Assembly (NCBI GenBank): GCA_024692955.1
Contig: JAILLW010000001.1
Coordinates: 1-63,080 of the forward strand
DNA: 63,080 nt
From: Lachnospiraceae bacterium
GTDB lineage: Bacteria; Bacillota; Clostridia; Lachnospirales; Lachnospiraceae
Reading direction: 5' to 3'
The notes beneath the pieces are model-generated. The model was not told where the DNA came from. It saw only the letters and a list, made by a program, of their open reading frames with translations, and ran no database searches. A program made the translations under genes and the position numbers. The stretch's first letter is position 1. Each line of letters begins with the position of its first letter. Positions 8,405 through 15,633 of this stretch are shown one piece after another.

Positions 8405-8794
8405 TTACTGATTCTTGTTCAGATTCTCCAGCTTGCGGAGATTGATATAGTATCCTTTCAGCTTTTTTTTCGCCCCCGAATACTTCAGGGAATTGACGAT
8501 ATACGCGAAAAGCGTATATCCTCCCACCGTACAGGCGTAGATGATCACCAGTTTTCTGCCGAATTCGTAAAGATCCATCCGGTAGATCTCTGCCATCAGA
8601 TCTTCGAAATTATAGAAAATATAAACCGCCAGCACGGCAAAATAAGAGATCGTAGCAGCCACAATGGCCTTCAGAAGCTGAAAGCCGATGTAGTCGCTCC
8701 GATAATAATTCACGATGTTCAGATTCCGCCTGCCTTCCCTCTTTTCATAGGCGGCAAGCTTCGTCATCAAAATAACCTTTTCTTCACTGACCAT
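8405..8794 (-). CDS. small two-helix membrane protein, unknown function
   Basis: 129 residues, two membrane segments (about 41-60, AIVAATISYFAVLAVYIFY; and 80-101, KLVIIYACTVGGYTLFAYIV) between charged ends; the C-terminus is rich in Lys, Leu and Asn. Its ATG follows the stop of the YvyF-like gene by one base (TAAAATG), which suggests coupling. An alternative ATG at 8767 (MTKLAAYEK) has a better ribosome site (AAAAGG) and may be the true start. Lies in the run leading to cdaA. Confidence 0.75.
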   Translation of the reverse strand: MVSEEKVILMTKLAAYEKREGRRNLNIVNYYRSDYIGFQLLKAIVAATISYFAVLAVYIFYNFEDLMAEIYRMDLYEFGRKLVIIYACTVGGYTLFAYIVNSLKYSGAKKKLKGYYINLRKLENLNKNQ

Positions 8795-8795
8795 T

Positions 8796-9203
8796 TTACA
8801 GGAACCGCATCTTGTTCTCTACCGGATCTCTCTTCTTTTTCTCCGGCTTCTGCAGGGGCTTGTTCATTCCGAAGGCATCCTTGAGCCCGTGGGACATATC
8901 ATTTTTGCACTTTTCGCAAAAACGTCCGGAACGGATGCTCGCACCGCATTTTTCACACTGGATCGTGATCGAGGAATTATCCGCGAACTGAAGGCGCTCC
9001 TCACGGATCCACTGCCGGATCTGCGTGGCGTCTACCTCGATCTCCCCCGACAGCTCCTGCATATCGCATCCGGGATGGTCCTGAACGTATTTTTTAGCCT
9101 TCTGGAAAAGCTCCTCCTCGGCTCCGAGGCACTCGGGACATACCTGAGGTCCGAAGGCGTAATTAAAAAGTTTTCCGCATTTCTTACAGTTTCTTACATT
9201 CAT
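8796..9203 (-). CDS. YvyF-like flagellar operon protein (TIGR03826 type)
   Basis: 135 residues. N-terminal zinc-ribbon pair CKKC and CPEC (residues 6-25), a helix-turn-helix-like middle (DMQELSGEIEVDATQIRQWI), and a second zinc pair CEKC/CEKC (about 83-98), then a basic tail. This matches the small family annotated as a flagellar operon protein, represented by B. subtilis YvyF, which also lies next to comFC. Here too it follows comFC, but flgM, flgN and flgK do not come after it. It may act in flagellar gene control; this is inference from synteny. Confidence 0.8.
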   Translation of the reverse strand: MNVRNCKKCGKLFNYAFGPQVCPECLGAEEELFQKAKKYVQDHPGCDMQELSGEIEVDATQIRQWIREERLQFADNSSITIQCEKCGASIRSGRFCEKCKNDMSHGLKDAFGMNKPLQKPEKKKRDPVENKMRFL

Positions 9204-9237
9204 AATGATCCCTTTCCCATATCGCCGCGTATTCTTT

Positions 9238-9996
9238 CTATACCCCGCGTCCGATCGTTACTGTCAGAAAGAAGACTTCACAGGAAAACCTTTCTTTAAG
9301 GATCCGTGAAATCTCATCCAGCGTACTGCCGGTCGTATAGATATCATCGATCAGCATAACTGTCTTTAATTTTACATCATTTTCCCTTATATTAAAAGCA
9401 TTTTTCAAATTATTCTGACGTTCCTTCAAGGTCAGGCTCTTAAGCGGAGCCGTTTTCCGGGTCCGCCGGACAAGACCGGTTTCCACCGGGATCCCGCTTA
9501 ATTCACCCAGGATCTTCGCGATCTCCTCCGCCTGATTGTATCCCCTCTTCCGGAGCCTGCTTTCGTGGATCGGAACCGGAATCAGCACGTCCGGGGATAT
9601 AGCCCGGATAAAATCCTTCCGGGTCTCATAGATGGCCTTCGCGTAAAACCGTGCATATTCCGCTCTTCCTTTATTCTTGAAACGGAAAAGGGATTCCGAA
9701 ATGCTCCCATAGTCAAAGACCGCCTCGCCCTTTTGGAAGGCGTGGCGCCTGTTTGCGCAGTCCCTGCAGTATTCCGCGGGCTTTGAAAGCGCCCTGCCGC
9801 ATTTCGCGCAAAAGGGCTCCCTGATATACACCAGCTTTTTCGCGCAGTCCCTGCATACATATTTCCGGTCCGCCGGAAGCACATCATCGCAGACAGGGCA
9901 TCTTCGCGGAAAAAGAAGGTCCGTGATGAGATCCCCTGCCCGCTTTACGGCAAAGAGCACGCCCCGCTTCCCGTTATTCCCGTTTTCCTTCTTCAT
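9238..9996 (-). CDS. comFC: ComFC-type phosphoribosyltransferase-fold protein
   Basis: 252 residues. Zinc-binding cysteines in the N-terminal third (CPVCDDVLP, CRDCAKKL, CAKCGRAL, CRDCANRR), then a type I PRTase fold with the PRPP loop MLIDDIYTTGSTLDE. PVPIHESRLRKRGYNQA and RTRKTAPLKSLTLKERQNNL are hallmark ComF stretches. In competent bacteria ComFC helps DNA uptake; in others its role is unclear. The ATG overlaps the recD2 stop (ATGA), so it is translationally coupled to a repair helicase. Confidence 0.92.
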   Translation of the reverse strand: MKKENGNNGKRGVLFAVKRAGDLITDLLFPRRCPVCDDVLPADRKYVCRDCAKKLVYIREPFCAKCGRALSKPAEYCRDCANRRHAFQKGEAVFDYGSISESLFRFKNKGRAEYARFYAKAIYETRKDFIRAISPDVLIPVPIHESRLRKRGYNQAEEIAKILGELSGIPVETGLVRRTRKTAPLKSLTLKERQNNLKNAFNIRENDVKLKTVMLIDDIYTTGSTLDEISRILKERFSCEVFFLTVTIGRGV

Positions 9997-12218
9997 ATAT
10001 CCGAAAGTTCGCGTATCCTCCGGTCAAGCGTCGAATAGCGTTCATACTCATGATCATTGTCGATCATACGGTTCAGGACCTCGCTGCTCCCGAGGATCGT
10101 CACGCACTTCTTCGCCCTTGTGACCGCGGTGTAGAGGAGGTTGCGGTTCATAAGGAGCCGCGGGCCCGAAAGCAGCGGGATCACCACCGCCGGATATTCC
10201 GAGCCCTGGGACTTGTGTACCGTCACCGCATAGGCATGTTCCAGTTCTTCCAGCAAAGACACCGGATAATCGACTTTTTTATGCTCATCGAATTCCACGG
10301 TGAGCATGGTGCCCGCCGGATCGATGGATACGATGGTTCCGGTATCTCCGTTGAAAACGCCGAGTCCTTCATCGATCACGATGCTGAAGTTTCCTTCGAT
10401 CCGCCAGGCCAGCTGGTAATCGTTCTTCGTCTGCATGACCTTATCGCCCGTGCGGAAGATCCTCTCCCCGTGGATCAGTTCCTTTTTGCGCGGGGAGGGG
10501 GGATTCAGCTGTTCCTGAAGGACCCTGTTGAGGACCGGCGCTCCGAGAAGCCCCTTTCGCGTGGGCGTGAGCACCTGAATGTCATAGGGCTTCGCGTCCA
10601 CATAAGAAGGGAGTTTATCCCGGATGAGTTCCACCATATGCTTGTAGATCACATTCGGATCGCTTCGTTCCAGGAAAAAGAAATCCCTGCTTTTATTGTC
10701 CAGCCGGATATGCTTCCCCTCATTTATGAGATGCGCGTTCACGACGATATCGCCGGTATCCTCCTGCCGGAAGATCCGTTTCAGCATGACCACCGTAAAG
10801 CATCCGGAATTGATGATGTCCCTCAGCACCCTGCCGGGGCCGACACTGGGAAGCTGGTCCACGTCCCCGACGAGCACGAGCCTTGTTCCCACCGTGATCG
10901 CCTTAAGCAGGGAGCGGAGCAGAAAGATATCCACCATCGACATTTCATCAATGATGACCACATCCGCGTCGATCGGATTATCCTCATTTTTCTCAAACAT
11001 GACACTTGTGTCACTTCTGTCCGGAGAGCCGCTCACCTCAAGAAGGCGGTGGATCGTCTTCGCTTCGTAGCCGGTCGCCTCCTGCATCCGCTTGGCGGCC
11101 CTTCCCGTGGGTGCGGCCAGAGCGATTTCAAGCCCAAGCCGGTCATAGTATCTGATGATCGTATTGATCGTTGTGGTCTTTCCGGTGCCGGGGCCTCCGG
11201 AGATCACGAGCACTCCGTGGCGGATACATTCAAGCACCGCCTTTTCCTGCAGCTCATCCAGTTCGATATTCTGATGTTTCAGGATCCCGTCAAGATCCTC
11301 CCGGATCTTTTCCGAGCGTTTCTTAAGCTCCTCTTCGTCCATTGAGATATTAAGTTCATGGAGCATTGCGGCGCAGTCACCTTCCGCCGTATAGAACGGG
11401 GCAGAGTAAATGAGATCCTTTTTGATCACGATCTTCCTGTCCATCGCGAGGTCTTCGATCATCGGCCGAAGATCCGTGTCCTCGATGTTCAGGATCGAAA
11501 GACAGTTCCTGACCAGAAGATCCGCAGGAAGACAGGTGTGTCCTTCCGCGGCAGCAAGACTTAACGTATAAAGGATCGCGCTCCTTATCCGGTATTCCGA
11601 AGACGCTTCGATCCCCATTTTCCGGGCAATATCATCCGCGATCCGAAAGCCCACTCCCGAAACGTCCTCCGCCAGGCGGTAAGGGTTTTCCCGGAGCACG
11701 GCATATACTCCGTCGCCGTAACGTTCATAGATCCGGACGGCAAGCGTATTGCCGATCCCGTATTGCTGAAGGTATATGAAGGCGTCCCTGACAGCCTTCT
11801 TTTCATATACCTGAGCCCCGATCTCCTGTGCCATGCGGGGCGAGATCCCCTTGATCTCCGAGAGTTTTTCCGGCTCGTCCTCTATGACACGGAATGTATC
11901 CTCTCCGAAAGCTTTGACAATGCGCCTTGCCAGCGCCTCACCTACGCCTTTGATGGCGCCGGATCCGAGGTACCGTTCGATCCCGAAGATATCCTTCGGT
12001 CTGACCTCACGGAAGCTCTTCGCCCGGAACTGTTTACCGTAGGTGGGATGCTCCGTGTATTCACCTTCCGCTTCTATGGTCATTCCCTGGTCAATCCCGG
12101 GGAAGATACCGACACAGACAGACTCCTCCTGATCCTCGCGGATCAAAAGGAGCACGGTGTATTCATTTTCCGGATTTTTGTAGATAACGTGGTCGATATA
12201 ACCGGTGATCTGTTCCAT
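9993..12218 (-). CDS. recD2: RecD2 (RecD/TraA family) DNA helicase
   Basis: 741 residues, the usual RecD2 length. N-terminal OB-like region, helix-hairpin-helix motifs (GVGEALARRIVKAFG, IKGISPRMAQEIG, GVGFRIADDIARKMG), Walker A SGGPGTGKTTTINTI, Walker B VVIIDEMSMVD, VGDVDQLPSVGPG, and the C-terminal HAYAVTVHKSQGSEYPAVV and LYTAVTRAKK motifs. A 5'-3' SF1B helicase without RecBC partners, acting in repair and replication-fork handling. It starts one base after the flgJ-like stop and overlaps comFC. Confidence 0.96.
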   Translation of the reverse strand: MEQITGYIDHVIYKNPENEYTVLLLIREDQEESVCVGIFPGIDQGMTIEAEGEYTEHPTYGKQFRAKSFREVRPKDIFGIERYLGSGAIKGVGEALARRIVKAFGEDTFRVIEDEPEKLSEIKGISPRMAQEIGAQVYEKKAVRDAFIYLQQYGIGNTLAVRIYERYGDGVYAVLRENPYRLAEDVSGVGFRIADDIARKMGIEASSEYRIRSAILYTLSLAAAEGHTCLPADLLVRNCLSILNIEDTDLRPMIEDLAMDRKIVIKKDLIYSAPFYTAEGDCAAMLHELNISMDEEELKKRSEKIREDLDGILKHQNIELDELQEKAVLECIRHGVLVISGGPGTGKTTTINTIIRYYDRLGLEIALAAPTGRAAKRMQEATGYEAKTIHRLLEVSGSPDRSDTSVMFEKNEDNPIDADVVIIDEMSMVDIFLLRSLLKAITVGTRLVLVGDVDQLPSVGPGRVLRDIINSGCFTVVMLKRIFRQEDTGDIVVNAHLINEGKHIRLDNKSRDFFFLERSDPNVIYKHMVELIRDKLPSYVDAKPYDIQVLTPTRKGLLGAPVLNRVLQEQLNPPSPRKKELIHGERIFRTGDKVMQTKNDYQLAWRIEGNFSIVIDEGLGVFNGDTGTIVSIDPAGTMLTVEFDEHKKVDYPVSLLEELEHAYAVTVHKSQGSEYPAVVIPLLSGPRLLMNRNLLYTAVTRAKKCVTILGSSEVLNRMIDNDHEYERYSTLDRRIRELSDI

Positions 12219-12219
12219 T

Positions 12220-12573
12220 CTATAGAGCGTAATTCCGTTTCATCTGTTCGTAAAGACTCTGGGCAAGACCGAGCCCGCCGGTTTCCGTCGCGTCGGAAGC
12301 GATCTTCTGCCTGGCCTCATCTCCGAAGAATTCCGTCATGCTGTTCGTAAAGGTCGTGGTATTGCTTTCGTCCTTCAGCACGGTCTTCTCCATGCTCTTG
12401 AACATCTGCTCGAGGAAATAGGCCTCAAACTGCTTGCAGACATCCATAAGCTCCCGGTCGGTGGCATTCTGGTAGTCGGAAGTCTTCAGGCTGTCGTTCA
12501 GCCTTCCGCCGGAAGAAGCCTGGTTTTTGATAAGATCCGTGTATGCGGTTGCGCTGAGATTTGAAATATCCAT
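12220..12573 (-). CDS. FlgJ-type rod-binding protein, muramidase domain absent
   Basis: 117 residues from the ATG at 12573. An upstream in-frame extension exists but is encoded by the 49-bp repeats and is not believed. The core DRELMDVCKQFEAYFLEQMFKSMEKTV and the C-terminal MTEFFGDEARQKIASDATETGGLGLAQSLYEQMKR (quoted in part) match the N-terminal rod-binding domain of FlgJ. There is no peptidoglycan hydrolase domain. It follows flhO and flhP, as expected for a rod assembly factor. RBS GCAGG is weak; the hairpins upstream may matter for expression. Confidence 0.88.
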   Translation of the reverse strand: MDISNLSATAYTDLIKNQASSGGRLNDSLKTSDYQNATDRELMDVCKQFEAYFLEQMFKSMEKTVLKDESNTTTFTNSMTEFFGDEARQKIASDATETGGLGLAQSLYEQMKRNYAL

Positions 12574-12591
12574 AATATACCTGCTTCCGAT

Positions 12592-12714
12592 CCGTCGCAA
12601 AGCCACCTCGCGGCATAGCCGCTTCGGTGTTCCGCTTCGCCGTGATTGTTTCACATGCTTCATGCCCGTCGCAAAGCCACCTCGCGGCATAGCCGCTTCG
12701 GTGTTCCGCTTCGC
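12592..12714. repeat. two direct copies of a 49-bp repeat
   Basis: Identical 49-bp copies at 12592-12640 and 12666-12714, separated by 25 bases. Each holds the palindrome GCGGCATAGCCGC and a GCTTCGG...CCGCTTCGC partial dyad, so each can fold. They lie between flhP and the flgJ-like gene. Two copies with a short spacer do not make a CRISPR array. Confidence 0.85.
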
Positions 12715-12723
12715 AGAATTGCC

Positions 12724-12776
12724 AAATACACAAACAGCCTTACGGCCGCGAGCGCCCGACGTCTGTTTATGTATTT
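12724..12776 (-). repeat. long hairpin between flhP and flgJ-like gene
   Basis: AAATACACAAACAG (12724-12737) pairs with CTGTTTATGTATTT (12763-12776): 13 of 14 as DNA. All 14 pair in the minus-strand RNA, with one G-U. A GC-rich loop of 25 bases (TACGGCCGCGAGCGCCC) follows. No T-run, so not a standard terminator; possibly an mRNA-stability element or part of the same repeat unit as the 49-bp copies. Confidence 0.65.
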
Positions 12777-12789
12777 GTCAGCTTTGCTC

Positions 12790-13608
12790 CTACCGCTTCA
12801 GGTTGTTGGCGGTCTGCATCATCTCGTCCGTGGTGGTGATGGCCTTGGAGTTCATCTCGTAGGCACGCTGCGCCACGATCATGTTTACCATTTCCGTCGC
12901 GACCTGAACGTTGGATCCTTCGAGGTACCCCTGTACCACTCTGGATTTCACGAGGTCTCTGTTCGTGGATTCATTGAGTGCCGGGCCGGAAGCGGCGGTC
13001 ACATCGAAAAGAGTGTCGCCGGTACGCCTTAATCCGCCCGGATTGTTAAACTGGTAGAGGCCGATCTGGATCCCCAGAGGCTGAGGATTGTTCTGAGCGT
13101 CCGGATAGCAGATCTGTCCGTCCTGCGTCACGGTCACGCGGTTCATCACATACTGGTTTCCGAGGGTGATCGCCTTGCCGTTCGTGTCGAGTACGGCAAG
13201 TCCGTCCTGGGTGGTGAGCATCATACCGGCGCTCCCGTTCGTTGCCCAGGTGAAATCCCCGTTCCTCGTGTAATTCGTATCTCCGTCGGCGTTGCGGATC
13301 GCGAAGAAGCCGTCGCCTTCGATGGCGAAAGCCGTATCGGAAGCCGAATCAAGAAGGCTTCCCTGCGTAAAGATCTGGTTGATCGAGGAATTTCTCACAC
13401 CGAGTCCCACCTGGGAAGTTGTCGGTTTCGGATCCCCGTTCGCCGTTGTCGTGGCGGTCTGGAGATTCTGATAGAGGAGCGATTTGAACTGCGCTGCCTG
13501 CGTCTTGTATCCCATTGTATTTACGTTTGCCAGATTGTTCGCGATGGTATCAACATTTACCTGCTGGGCGTTCATACCGGTTGCCGCGGTCCATAAGCTT
13601 CTTACCAT
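12790..13608 (-). CDS. flhP: flagellar hook-basal body protein FlhP (FlgG family)
   Basis: 272 residues. N-terminal MVRSLWTAATGMNAQQVNVD and TIANNLANVNTMGYK form the conserved rod/hook-family start; FAIEGDGFFAIRN and YTRNGDFTW are the central domain; the C-terminal VRVNMIVAQRAYE-type stretch reads EMVNMIVAQRAYEMNSKAIT. It matches the distal-rod FlgG family. The order mbl-flhO-flhP is that of B. subtilis, hence the name. Exported by the flagellar type III apparatus and built into the rod. SD GGAG before the ATG. Downstream lies a 216-base gap with repeats. Confidence 0.9.
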   Translation of the reverse strand: MVRSLWTAATGMNAQQVNVDTIANNLANVNTMGYKTQAAQFKSLLYQNLQTATTTANGDPKPTTSQVGLGVRNSSINQIFTQGSLLDSASDTAFAIEGDGFFAIRNADGDTNYTRNGDFTWATNGSAGMMLTTQDGLAVLDTNGKAITLGNQYVMNRVTVTQDGQICYPDAQNNPQPLGIQIGLYQFNNPGGLRRTGDTLFDVTAASGPALNESTNRDLVKSRVVQGYLEGSNVQVATEMVNMIVAQRAYEMNSKAITTTDEMMQTANNLKR

Positions 13609-13648
13609 AAAATCTTCTCCTTCCCGTCAGGCGGTCCCTAAGCGGTCA

Positions 13649-14428
13649 TCAGACCTTTCCCAACTGATTGGCTGCAATATCGAGGGTACCGTCGATCGTG
13701 GTGATCACTTTCTGATTGCTTTCGTAAGCGCGGGAAACGGCGATCATTTCCACCATCTCCGAAACCACCGACATATTCGAGGTCTCAAGAAAGCCCTGAT
13801 AGATGCCCGCCGGCGCCTCTGCTTCCGTCGCACCCTCCACCGGTTCGAAATAGTTCTCGCCGTATCGTTTCAGATAATCGTAATTTTCAAAATCGGTCAC
13901 CCCGATCGTGTCCACGACCTGACCGTTCTGAATGATCTGTCCCTTGATGTTGATGACCGTTTCCGGTGCGATGGGATCCATCTGCACCCGTTTCCCTTCG
14001 GAATTGAGGACCCAGTCACCGTCCTGCGTTCTGAGGTATCCCTCAGCGTCCGTCGTAAAGTTTCCGTCCCTCGTATACTTGACGGAGGATTCACCCTTTT
14101 TATTCACAAATTCGACTGCGAAAAAGCCTTTGTCCGTCAGCGCCAGATCGAAGGTATTTCCCGTTTCCTTCATGGGACCCTGTGAAAAGTCCGTGTATCC
14201 TTCGCCGATCTTCACGCCGGGATTGTTCCATCCGATATGCTTCGCGAGGCGGTAGCCCTCCGTCACATCCTTGATCTTGTGGGCGAGCAGCGCATCGAAA
14301 GACTGGGCCGTAGCGCCTTCTTTCTTATAGCCGTTGGTGTCCGCGTTCGCCAGGTTGTTCGTCAGGACATCCATTCTGTGTTCCTGATGGATCATACCGG
14401 TGTAGGCCGTATAGAGTCCTTTTACCAT
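13649..14428 (-). CDS. flhO: flagellar hook-basal body protein FlhO (FlgF/FlgG family)
   Basis: 259 residues. Conserved start MVKGLYTAYTGMIHQEHRMD with LTNNLANADTNGYKKEG, central FDLALTDKGFFAVEF and YTRDGNFTTDAEGYL, and C-terminal EMVEMIAVSRAYESNQKVIT. This is the second rod-type protein of the pair. Its ATG abuts the mbl stop (TAAATG), so translation is coupled. The paralogous flhP follows after 40 bases. Confidence 0.9.
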   Translation of the reverse strand: MVKGLYTAYTGMIHQEHRMDVLTNNLANADTNGYKKEGATAQSFDALLAHKIKDVTEGYRLAKHIGWNNPGVKIGEGYTDFSQGPMKETGNTFDLALTDKGFFAVEFVNKKGESSVKYTRDGNFTTDAEGYLRTQDGDWVLNSEGKRVQMDPIAPETVINIKGQIIQNGQVVDTIGVTDFENYDYLKRYGENYFEPVEGATEAEAPAGIYQGFLETSNMSVVSEMVEMIAVSRAYESNQKVITTIDGTLDIAANQLGKV

Positions 14429-15427
14429 TTAAACGTCTCCTTTGTATCCGGAGAGGAATTCCACATACCGTCCGGTCCCGATGGCAACCGCCGTCATCGG
14501 ATCTTCGGCGGTCATCGTATTGATACCGGTCTTTTCGGCGATCAGTTCCTCGAGTCCGTTCAGCAGGCTTCCGCCCCCTGTAAGTACGATCCCGCGGTCC
14601 GCGATATCGGCCGCCAGTTCGGGCGGTGTCTTCTCCAGTACCCCGTGGATCGCTTCCACGATCTGTGAGGTTTCCGTACGGAGAGCCTCTTCCGTTTCTT
14701 CACTTGATACCTTGACGGTCTTCGGGAGACCCGTGATCAGGTTTCTCCCCTTGACATCCATATACTGCACATCGGCGCTCTTGTAAGCGGTTCCGATCCG
14801 GATCTTCATATCCTCCGCGGTCCGTTCACCGATGTGAAGATTATGCTTTTTCCTCATATGGCGGACAAGCGCTTCGTCGAAGTCATCGCCCGCGATCTTG
14901 ATCGATGCGGATACCACCGTGCTCCCCAGTGAAATAACGGCGATGTCGGAAGTTCCGCCTCCGATATCCACGATCATGTTTCCGTAAGGTCTCGAGATAT
15001 CGATGCCTGCGCCGATCGCGGCCGCGATGGGTTCCTCAATGATATGAACCTCTCTCGCTCCGGCCATCATCGTCGCGTCCTCCACGGCCTTCTTTTCCAC
15101 TTCCGTTACTCCGGAAGGTACGCAGACCGCGATCCTCGGTTTGCGGAAGGTCTTTTTGCCGATGGCCTTCTGGATGAAGTACTGCATCATCTTCTCGGTA
15201 ACCTTATAGTCGGAGATAACTCCCTGCCTCAGAGGTCTTACCGCGATGATGTTGCTCGGAGTACGCCCCAGCATCAGTCTCGCGTCTTCGCCGATGGCTT
15301 TTACCTTATTGGTGTCCCGGTCAAAGGCCACTACCGAGGGTTCTTTGAGGACCACTCCTCTTCCCCTTATATAGACCAGAATGCTCGCAGTACCAAGATC
15401 GATCCCGATATCCGTATATGATGACAT
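14429..15427 (-). CDS. mbl: MreB-family actin, Mbl-like
   Basis: 332 residues from the ATG at 15427 (MSSYTDIGIDLGTASILVY), chosen because GGGAG lies 7 bases upstream; the earlier ATG at 15445 overlaps that SD. Actin-fold motifs are all present: phosphate-1 IDLGTAS, MIVDIGGGTSD, EEPIAAAIGAG, and GIVLTGGGSLLNGL. Forms membrane filaments that guide sidewall peptidoglycan synthesis. Neighbouring flhO-flhP is the B. subtilis mbl arrangement, so Mbl is preferred over MreB or MreBH. No mreC/mreD nearby. Confidence 0.92.
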   Translation of the reverse strand: MSSYTDIGIDLGTASILVYIRGRGVVLKEPSVVAFDRDTNKVKAIGEDARLMLGRTPSNIIAVRPLRQGVISDYKVTEKMMQYFIQKAIGKKTFRKPRIAVCVPSGVTEVEKKAVEDATMMAGAREVHIIEEPIAAAIGAGIDISRPYGNMIVDIGGGTSDIAVISLGSTVVSASIKIAGDDFDEALVRHMRKKHNLHIGERTAEDMKIRIGTAYKSADVQYMDVKGRNLITGLPKTVKVSSEETEEALRTETSQIVEAIHGVLEKTPPELAADIADRGIVLTGGGSLLNGLEELIAEKTGINTMTAEDPMTAVAIGTGRYVEFLSGYKGDV

Positions 15428-15482
15428 GTCAGTTCTCCCTTTCACAATTCATTTTGTCCTGCCGGACCTCATAATCCATAAT

Positions 15483-15488
15483 ATTATA
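15483..15488 (-). promoter_or_regulatory. -10 box upstream of mbl
   Basis: Perfect TATAAT on the minus strand about 56 bases before the mbl start; the region 17 bases upstream has only TTTAAA as a -35. Likely the main promoter of the mbl-flhO-flhP-flgJ-recD2 run. Confidence 0.45.
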
Positions 15489-15547
15489 GCGTAAAGAGAT
15501 CTGTTTTTAAAGTAGGACAATCATTAAATCCCTATAAAGTTGTGAAA

Positions 15548-15597
15548 AGAAGAAAAAGACGCACTGTCGCGTGATTCCTTCACGCGGTGGATGCGTC
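15548..15597 (-). terminator. intrinsic terminator of the uvrBA operon
   Basis: Minus strand GACGCA...TGCGTC enclosing CGCGTGA-agga-TCACGCG, followed by TTTTTCTTCTTTT, 37 bases past the uvrA stop. Confidence 0.85.
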
Positions 15598-15633
15598 CCT
15601 GCGGTATATATATCGGCTGTTTTTCCGTATACT

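Noticed and set aside
10050-11345. 431-codon plus-strand frame
   Set aside because: Shadow of recD2; no RBS or family features.
12574-12690. N-terminal extension of the flgJ-like protein
   Set aside because: The extension is encoded by the 49-bp repeat and lacks flagellar protein character; the ATG at 12573 begins the conserved part.
12592-12714. Possible CRISPR array
   Set aside because: Only two copies with one 25-base spacer, palindromes inside the repeat, no cas genes.
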